This document shows, one piece after another, positions 56,833 to 64,000 of a stretch of DNA of 64,000 nt; the first letter of the stretch is position 1; each line of letters opens with the position of its first letter. This DNA is from Amia ocellicauda (taxonomy: Eukaryota; Chordata; Actinopteri; Amiiformes; Amiidae). The translations under genes were made by a program, and so were the position numbers. The notes beneath the pieces are model-generated. The model saw only the letters and a program-made list of their open reading frames with translations. It did not search any database and was not told where the DNA came from. The stretch covers positions 1 to 64,000 of the forward strand of contig NW_027102772.1 of the NCBI RefSeq assembly GCF_036373705.1, written 5' to 3'.

Positions 56833-57190
56833 AACTCCGGAAAGACCCGGAAGAGCGCTATTAACTGTGCGCTGTTTCTGCTGTCACTCATCTCCTGCAA
56901 CAGGCCCGTAGCCAGCCTAGTGGAAGGGGGGTTCTTTTTTTCAAAAAGTGGACCTTTTTGCAGTTTTTCCCCTCATTTTGTATTCAATTATGAGGTTTAA
57001 ATACTTCATTTTGGTTACTTTTTATGCACTAATTTGTGCTGGATTAGCTTGTCTGCTGGTATCTTAACGAGGACGCTTTTTGATGCACCGAAAATATTTA
57101 CTACAATGTTGTCAAATTGCTTACCAAGATCATGTACCACCTTTTTCAGTCCAAACACACGCATGCACGCACGCAGACACACAGACACAT

Positions 57191-57192
<2 letters not shown>

Positions 57193-57224
<32 letters not shown>
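57193..57224. repeat. (AC)n microsatellite
   Basis: Sixteen AC units, preceded by degenerate GCAC/ACAG repeats from about 57,155. Confidence 0.95.
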
Positions 57225-57227
<3 letters not shown>

Positions 57228-57677
57228 AATGGAGCGCCGACACATCACACATATTCAGGGTAAAAATCTTCTGAATCGGTCACTGTAGCTAGCTAGTCCC
57301 ACTGGATGGATAATGGTCAGAATTTACTGTGTTCTTCCTTGACCCATGCTACACCCCTCCACTGAGTTTCGTGAAAATCGGTCTTGTAGTTTTTGTGTAA
57401 TCTGACAGACACAGACACACACGAGTAAAAACATTAGCTACCTTCTGCGTGGAGTTGACGACTGTTTGCTAGCACGTAGTTAGCGTTATCTATCTCAACT
57501 GTTAGATTAGGTAGTAAATATAACAACCTTACCCTGTTTGGCAGTGTTTTTGAACATATGTTCAATATTCTGCGACAATGACGCTGCTGCCTGCTTTCTC
57601 TCCCGTCTCTCCTGCTCTTTTCACCCCATACTCACTATCCAGCTTGATGTCGTTTGCATAACGTCAGTTGCTGCGCA

Positions 57678-58965
57678 CAGGGCCAATTTGGTGCCCTAGG
57701 CAAGATTTTAAGTGGTGCCCCCTGCATCGCAGGGTCATTGTGTTCATACACTCACAGACTGCATAGCTTTATGTCTTTGAGATCTTCTTTATTTTAGAAA
57801 CAAAACCCCCACACAAACAGTATAAAAACAGTATTAAAGAAACAAGTGACATAAAATGAATTATAAATACAGTATTAAAAAAGTATTGCACGAAAAAACG
57901 ATATTACAGACACCTTAGTGCAATATGCATAATGTAGCAATGTTCTACAGCAGGGGTAGTCAATTATGTTGTGTCAGGGTCCACATTTCTTGGTCAAGGT
58001 ATAGTCAAGGTCCAGACATGGACTAAATCTGTGAATTAGTCATTTACCCCGTTGCTTATATTTAGTACATTCATTTCACAAAGTACAAAAATCAACTGGT
58101 TAAATAAATGTATATATTTGTATTAAAACGGTTTCAGACCACTTACATTTTAATTTGTTAAAGATTATTGTAGTCATATAGATAAACATAATAGAAACTT
58201 TCAAGCATTTTGTGTCTTATTAGATTCAAGTCTGTACCATTTCCCTTTGTCCCACTGTGCACTGCACAAAATTAGTGTTGAAAAATGAGGGCGAAGACGA
58301 TTGAGTAATTCAGGGTGCGGGTTCTGGGGAAGATGTTAACAACTGGAGACAAGTCAAAAAACAGCTCAAAATCTCCATGAAATCAGGCAGATTTGGACTC
58401 AAACATATCTTTGCTTCACAACCACACATCAGCAGCGGAAAATCCCATATCAAGCAACATTATATATGCAAACTGGACGCGGTGCCGGTGGGTGTGATGG
58501 AAACGTGTCGCTCCTGAAACGCGTCTGCACTGAAATCCGCTGCGTCCGCCGCTGCCGGACGAGTTTCTAGGTGAACACAAGCTATGGCACCGTGACCCCC
58601 GGTCGTGTGCGCACTTTTATATTTTAGAGGCGAGGTTGACAATGTCCAATTTTAGCTGCTTATGTATAGAAATCAGCAAAACCCAATAGCTGTGTTTGTG
58701 TTGTTTTTGACAGTACAAAGTGCCGCTGTTGCCCAGTGCAGAGAGAGCAGGGAATCTGCGCGCAGTCAACTCACTGACTGACTCCCTAACAGCAGCTCTA
58801 TACAGGACATCCCATATTAACACTCACATCCTATTGGCTAATAACCAGGAATTGCTGTGACTTGGTTCCACACAATAACAAGCACTGAGTGCAACAAACC
58901 TCCGTACAAATGTTCACTCTTTCGGGCGCCCCTAGCATTTGCCTATTCCGATAGGGCCGGCCTTG
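57678..58965. mobile_element. hAT-like DNA transposon remnant, non-autonomous
   Basis: The left end CAGGGCCAATTTGGTGCCCT and right end (complement of CAAGGCCGGCCCTATCGG) are imperfect inverted repeats. They are flanked by GCTGCGCA and GCTTCGCA, an 8-bp target duplication with one mismatch, which fits hAT. No transposase is visible. A second hAT-type end (CAGGGGTAGTCAATT) near 57,950 suggests a nested copy. The stretch 58,480-58,600 is GC-rich without a convincing gene. Confidence 0.5.
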
Positions 58966-59037
58966 GCTTCGCATGTAATACTCCTGTAAAGGATCATTTT
59001 AATGAAGACAAAAAAACGGACTTTGGCTACAGGCATG

Positions 59038-59492
59038 TGCAATGCCGTGTTTATGTGAGAGCTGTGACGCGCTGTAGCAGCAACTACATGTTTTCTACAT
59101 CTCATCTCTAATGTGAGACAATAAATACATGCATGTGCAAATAGTGCTACATGTTCAATGAATCGGCAGGGACATGTATCTATGTATTTAATATTGGTTT
59201 AGTTATTTATTCCTGTAGTGTAAAATAAAAACCGCAAGAGTAGAAAAAGCATTTTTGCACGACCACGGTGTATTTCTGCGCTCGATCATTGTAGCAGTGA
59301 ATGACGTCATACAAGCCCGCTGTGTCAATCACAGCCAGTGGGCGGTGTCCAGTGCGCTTATTGGCCGACATTATACTTCAGCGTTTAGTGTCACCGTCTC
59401 ACAAACACTGAAACCCCAGAGGAGATGAGATGTAGTAAACATGTAGTTGCTGCTACAGCGCGTCACAGCTCTCACATAAACACGGCATTGCA
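59038..59492. mobile_element. Foldback element with about 71-bp inverted ends
   Basis: Arms 59,038-59,108 and 59,422-59,492 are inverted copies (TGCAATGCCGTGTTTATGTG...) with a few mismatches. The 313-bp centre is non-coding. The right arm continues into the tRNA-like repeat. Confidence 0.7.
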
Positions 59493-59555
59493 GGAGATGA
59501 GTGACGGCAGAAACAGCGCACACTTAATAGCGCCCTTCCGCGCCGATGCTCCGTT

Positions 59556-59626
59556 GCCGGAGTAGCTCAGCTGGAGAGCAGCAGGGTGACGATCCGGAGG
59601 ATCCGGGTTCGAGGTCTGGCCCGGCA
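59556..59626 (+). tRNA. tRNA-like sequence in a repeat, degenerate
   Basis: 71 nt with GCCGGAG...CCCGGCA ends, TAGCTCAGCTGGAGAGCA as D-arm and GGGTTCGAGGTC as T-arm; the anticodon arm does not fold cleanly. Shares its upstream flank with 56,761-56,832 in the opposite orientation. Probably a SINE or pseudogene. Confidence 0.45.
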
Positions 59627-60303
59627 ATGTGTGACTTGACATCCAGCCAATGTTTTTTTATTTGCAGGACGATGTCAAGCAGCGACCATGATTGCACTGC
59701 GCTGTATAAGTCATGCTCGCACTGTCCCGGGCCTTTGCTTTTGTATGCAGGATAATCCATGCCAGAATTAAAAATGAATACACAGAGAAAATCATCAATG
59801 AATCAATACATGTTGAAATAAATAAATGAATACATCAATAAATAAATAGACATTTAGACAATAGACATAGGTCAATATGCAGCGGCTCGTTTGGAAAACC
59901 GAGCTCAACATCCTTCCCCAACAAATAGGCCACGACTTGCCGCAGCCCTGTAGACGGGGCGTCCATTTTCCACATGAATTTACTAGCTAAGAGTTGTATT
60001 GTTGTGCAGAAGCTATTTTTGACTTTGTTCTGAATCGCACTGTCTGTTACACGTGGCTCGAAGCCCAATGTTTGCGCTACAATGTTAACGTTCATATTTC
60101 ACACTTTCTATTTTTGTCTTTTTTTTAGCCCAAGTGTCCAGGCTTTTCGCGCATGTAGACGATGTGCAAAAAGAAGCGCACTTTCCCGCTCCAGCGCCGC
60201 GCTGTTATGTCATGCTGTAAATATAGTAGTACTGTGATGAGCCAGTCGGCTCTGTCACTGATTGAATTGGCTCTTATTAACCCTAATTGGACTGAGCATT
60301 GCG

Positions 60304-60346
60304 ACCAATCACGGGATGTCATACCGGGAGCAGATGGGGATATAAG
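60304..60346 (+). promoter_or_regulatory. CCAAT and TATA box pair
   Basis: GACCAATCACGG and GGGATATAAGCAG lie about 35 bp apart, a plausible polymerase II core promoter pointing right. It is probably the promoter of the LTR-like segment. Confidence 0.45.
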
Positions 60347-60440
60347 CAGTGCTCAGAAGACACAAGAGAGACTCTTTCTACGGCTAGCATTGCTTGTGTT
60401 GGTTTGTGTGCAGATAATAGGGGGCTGCTTGTTTTTACAT

Positions 60441-60521
60441 GTGCAGTGTGCAGTGTGCAGTGTGCAGTGTGCAGTGTGCAGTGTGCAGTGTGCAGTGTGC
60501 AGTGTGCAGTGTGCAGTGTGC
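60441..60521 (+). repeat. Minisatellite, 7-bp unit GTGCAGT, about 11 copies
   Basis: Uniform tandem run. The matching place in the left arm lacks it, so it expanded after or outside the arm duplication. Confidence 0.95.
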
Positions 60522-60539
60522 GCCAAATGCTGGGGAGCT

Positions 60540-62866
60540 GTTCAGTTGACGGGAGCTCTCTGACTCTATTTTAAATCTATATGTGTTTGTTTGTGGGATT
60601 ATGTGTATTTGATTACATGTTTTCATTGGGCAAGGACTTGTATAAAACCAAGTTTAAACATAGTAACAGTTTCTTTGCTCTAATTTATGAATTTATGGTT
60701 AGACTTAAACATACTGCTATTAATCAGTCTGTGTAACAGGGCCAAGTGAGTGATTGATTGATTGGATTGTGCTGATCCTATTAGCTATATTCCAATCAAT
60801 TGATCTAAAACAACAATTAACCCGTTTTTTGTTTTTTTTTTGGCTTTACATTGAAGAGTTTGTATTTTGCTTTTATAGTTGAAATTGCTGTTGTAATTGT
60901 GGTAACTTATATTGGTGTGTTTATTGTATGGTTTATCTGATGTTTATATTGTGGTTTCTTTTCACTTACATTGGTGTTTATTGTATGGTTTATTTTAGTA
61001 TTTCTTTAATGAAGGTCAATTGCGTTTTTATTATATTAATTGGTCGTATGTATTTGAGGGAGAAATTAACTTAACTGTTTAATGGATATTTACTTTTTAT
61101 GGATTGTTTAGTGATACTGTGATTGTTATTCTATTTGCCTAAATTGCACATTGTGTACCCAGCGTATTAAATTGGTTATTAAAAAGACTTGGTTATATAC
61201 TTCCTCTTGGCTTTTCACTCTCCCTTTAACATCACTAATTTTAGCTTCCAGGGTTATTCGACCGGACCGTCCGGTAAACCAAAGGTGGTGGCAGCTACAC
61301 GCTCCTCTGTCAAATCCAGTTAGGACACGACCTTACTAGGACAGGTTTCGTTTCAGTACATATTGATGATCCTGTACTGTTATCCTTACCAGCAAAGGCA
61401 GATGTGACAAATGAATGCATAACAATAATATTAGTAAATTGGGTTTGATGTATAAGGTGTTGTAGATTATGCAATAGAGGGCGGTGACGTGCACTAGGAG
61501 ACTATACTATTTTGTGCATATGGCTCTCCTAATATTTTCGGTCAGCTTATTACCCAAAATATCAAATACTCTTCAGGATTGCATTCCACAAATAAAGCCA
61601 ATCCGTTTTTAGTGTTTCTCTGAACACATCCAAGCTTACCTAGGCGCTACATATTCTTTTCAATTACCCGTAATTCTGATCTGTATTTTGGCTTGTTAAT
61701 AGAAGTTATTGAAGTTGGACTCCTAATTCAAAATAACCAATATGTATCTCAACGTAATTTACTGACAGACATCACTCTTTATCACTTTCACTTTTGAAGG
61801 AACTGCTTTGTATTCTGTGTATTGTTTTATTGTAGTGCTGCTTCCTTTCTTGGCCAGGTTTTACTTGCAAACGTGATTTTATTCTCAATGTAAGCTCAAA
61901 GTCAAATAGTTTAAATAAGAAAACAATGTATTGAAATGAGAACATCATGAACCTGTGTAATTGTGCTGAAGGACAAGCACTGAAAGCAGAGAGAATTTTG
62001 TGTTTGGCATTGAATAGCCTTAAAGAAAACTATGTCGTTTTTGGAAACTTTCATATTTAAGTTGAATGTAGGCAAAAACATTCCAGTCACTCTGAAGAGA
62101 GAATACAGTTTACTGTGCGAATAAGTAGCCCCTGAATTGAAGATAAAAATCAAAAGTGCTGTTCGTAATTAGTTTACACTTTTACATCAGATGTCTTGTT
62201 TTTGCTTTCCAAATTGAGGAGTTGTGGCATATAATGTAAATGAAGTTACTTCACTAGTAGTGTGATTTCTACGTTGTGTATGTGTGTTTGTATATATGAA
62301 CTCATACATTTTTTAAAGATTGTATTTGGAAAACAAATTCAGGTATAGCACGTGTCCCCCTTTTGAATGGGTTCTATATATAACATTTTAAAACGAATGG
62401 TTCTGTGTAGAACGCTATGTTTGGGGGTTCTTCATGTAACCCCTTTGAAGGGGTTCTACATAGAACCATAAAGGGATCCACCAGAGCGATTACTCGAGGA
62501 ACCCTTTATGGTTCTGTGCAGAACAATTTCTTCTAAGAGTGTGGAGTGTCGCCACACAATTTCTCTCAGAGGGCTTTTGACCAATGGCAATCCAATCCTG
62601 AATGACGTCACCACTATCCTGTTGTACTTTATGCGAGAGATGTATTAAGTAGTTTATAATGAGAAGAATAACAATAATCGCCTGTTTTTCATAGGTTTTG
62701 TATCCATTGTCTCCTTCATATTAGGAAAGGAAGTTGATCCATAGCCTACTCAGAGACAACTGAGAGTTGGTCTCTGAGCAGCAGCACAAAGGGGTCGAGT
62801 CTCTCAATGTCCGTGTGTTGGAGATATTCCACCATATTGGTCCCAGCCTTTAAAACAATGTTAAAG
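60540..62866 (-). repeat. Right arm of the 2.3-kb inverted repeat
   Basis: Reverse complement of 51,457-53,795, including the GGTTCT-rich repeat at about 62,360-62,550. It holds about 0.24 kb (61,480-61,740) absent from the left arm. Confidence 0.85.
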
Positions 62867-64000
62867 AAGATGTTAAAGATCTTGTAGAAATATATTGCAG
62901 AAGAGCAGAACTACAATCACACTTTTTCAATGCTATTGCTGTTTTCTACCTTTCTACCTAGTATTTCTAAAATGTGTATGATCCAATACACACAGTTATT
63001 TAAAAAGCTGACGTCTTGTACATGCTCACCAGAACCAAGCCTAATTAAATAACACATTTAATATTAAATAAGTACATGTGCAGTAGCCACTTGGACAATT
63101 ACAGATCCCCAGGTCAAAACACAACAGAAAGACATGGAAGATCGTATTTTCAAATCACACCTGTGGCCCCCCTAACTGTAATTTGGTATTAGTGGGTCAA
63201 AGGATTTATTTGGTTCAAGTGATAATAAGATCATATTTTGAAATGAAACACTACAGGATGTCATATTTAAAATGACTGTGAGTACCTTTCTTTAGTGACG
63301 GTTCTGAGGGGGGCAGGGATTAGTTGAGTGTGCTAATTGGAGCTGTGAAGTGTGCAGAGAAAATACAAATGTTTTCTTTTAATATGAAAACAAAGAACTT
63401 TTTTTTAACACCGACCTGGGATTGTGTTTCTTTCCAAGTTTCCTTATTGTTTCTGAGAAGAGACTGTTCACTTGCAAAGTGAACTGGACCCGTGTGACTC
63501 GCAGGTAAGGAGAGCCCGTGTTGAACTAAGATGGCTACAGTGAGTTTTCCTGGACAAAGCTCGGGCAAAGGATAGCGCAGAGTGCACCTGCACCTGAGAT
63601 TGTGTTGAGAAGCTTTGTGATAAGAGCAGGTAAAGAGGGAAAAGAAACACAAGTCAGCAGCAATAGTATTTTCTTTCTTTGAAGCACACATTTTGTTTAT
63701 AATGAGAAGAATAACAATAATCGCCTGTTTTTCATAGGTTTTGTATCCATTGTCTCCTTCATATTAGGAAAGGAAGTTGATCCATAGCCTACTCAGAGAC
63801 AACTGAGAGTTGGTCTCTGAGCAGCAGCACAAAGGGGTCGAGTCTCTCAATGTCCGTGTGTTGGAGATATTCCACCATATTGGTCCCAGCCTTTAAAACA
63901 ATGTTAAAGAAGATGTTAAAGATCTTGTAGAAATATATTGCAGAAGAGCAGAACTACAATCACACTTTTTCAATGCTATTGCTGTTTTCTACCTTTCTAC
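62654..64000 (+). repeat. Tandem duplication, period 1,040 bp, cut by the window end
   Basis: 63,694-64,000 repeats 62,654-62,960 almost base for base. The unit holds the end of the right arm, the direct repeat and 63,293-63,693, where no convincing gene is seen. Confidence 0.85.
62879..63292 (+). repeat. 0.44-kb direct repeat, right copy
   Basis: Same orientation as 51,019-51,456, directly outside the right arm. Confidence 0.8.

Larger units (their letters stand above)
60140..61345 (+). mobile_element. LTR-like segment spanning the right inverted arm (fossil)
   Basis: Promoter-like CCAAT and TATA boxes (60,304 and 60,339) are followed by a 7-bp minisatellite, T-rich sequence, and a GTATTAAATTGG block before a CCGGTAAACCA stretch near 61,280. 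This suggests U3, R and U5 of an LTR retroelement. Termini are not resolved. The left arm has only the part after 60,540. Confidence 0.35.

Noticed and set aside
63320-63691. 123-codon minus frame and exon-like CGCAGGTAAGG at about 63,500
   Set aside because: No supporting acceptor, domain or second exon was found; left as unassigned sequence.

Overview
The window looks like a repeat-dense piece of a ray-finned fish genome. The evidence is a Jockey/I-supergroup LINE of a kind common in fishes, an Incomer-like (DD36E) Tc1/mariner transposon, Tc1 and hAT-like debris, long GT/GA/GATA-type microsatellites, and a large head-to-tail 5S rRNA array. No base or codon feature fixes the species. I found no conserved host protein-coding gene with a recognised function.

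Layout. (1) 1-7,036: tandem copies of a composite unit, called here F (about 110 bp), compound microsatellite, LINE-B 3' end, S (about 110 bp). The second copy has an almost complete 5.9-kb LINE (LINE-A, minus strand) inserted in its microsatellite. (2) 7,037-8,174: Incomer-like transposon, inserted in the CATA-rich tail of LINE-B and carrying an internal deletion. (3) 8,175-34,772: 5S rDNA array with 79 gene-length 5S copies, all on the plus strand, period 325-344 bp, with nested higher-order duplications of 3-unit (about 1.0 kb) blocks and one 2,709-bp offset. The 5S sequence is unusual in the internal promoter region. (4) 34,783-45,370: a 2.1-kb inverted duplication (34,783-36,873 against 43,279-45,370) made of F, microsatellite, LINE-B and an LTR. 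Its 6.4-kb centre holds a retroviral integrase relic (minus strand) and sequence in which I see no gene. (5) 45,370-46,567: LINE-B fragment with its C-terminal coding end, then low-information sequence. (6) 46,568-51,121: two divergent genes with consistent spliced reading frames (372 aa minus, 185 aa plus) and a downstream module resembling the N-terminal part of a Polinton/adintovirus-type DNA polymerase. This is probably the remnant of a virus-like DNA element, with an incomplete polymerase. (7) 51,019-64,000: 2.3-kb inverted arms (51,457-53,795 and 60,540-62,866) flanked by a 0.44-kb direct repeat. Between them lie LTR-like segments, two tRNA-like repeats, a long hairpin, a foldback element and a hAT-like element. 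A 1,040-bp tandem duplication runs off the right edge.

Only the 5S copies make an obvious functional set: many genes sharing one TTTAA box near -31, internal promoter and T-run terminator. The spliced gene pair around 48 kb is the most interesting undescribed locus. Family names are recalled from memory of protein motifs, since no database search was possible.
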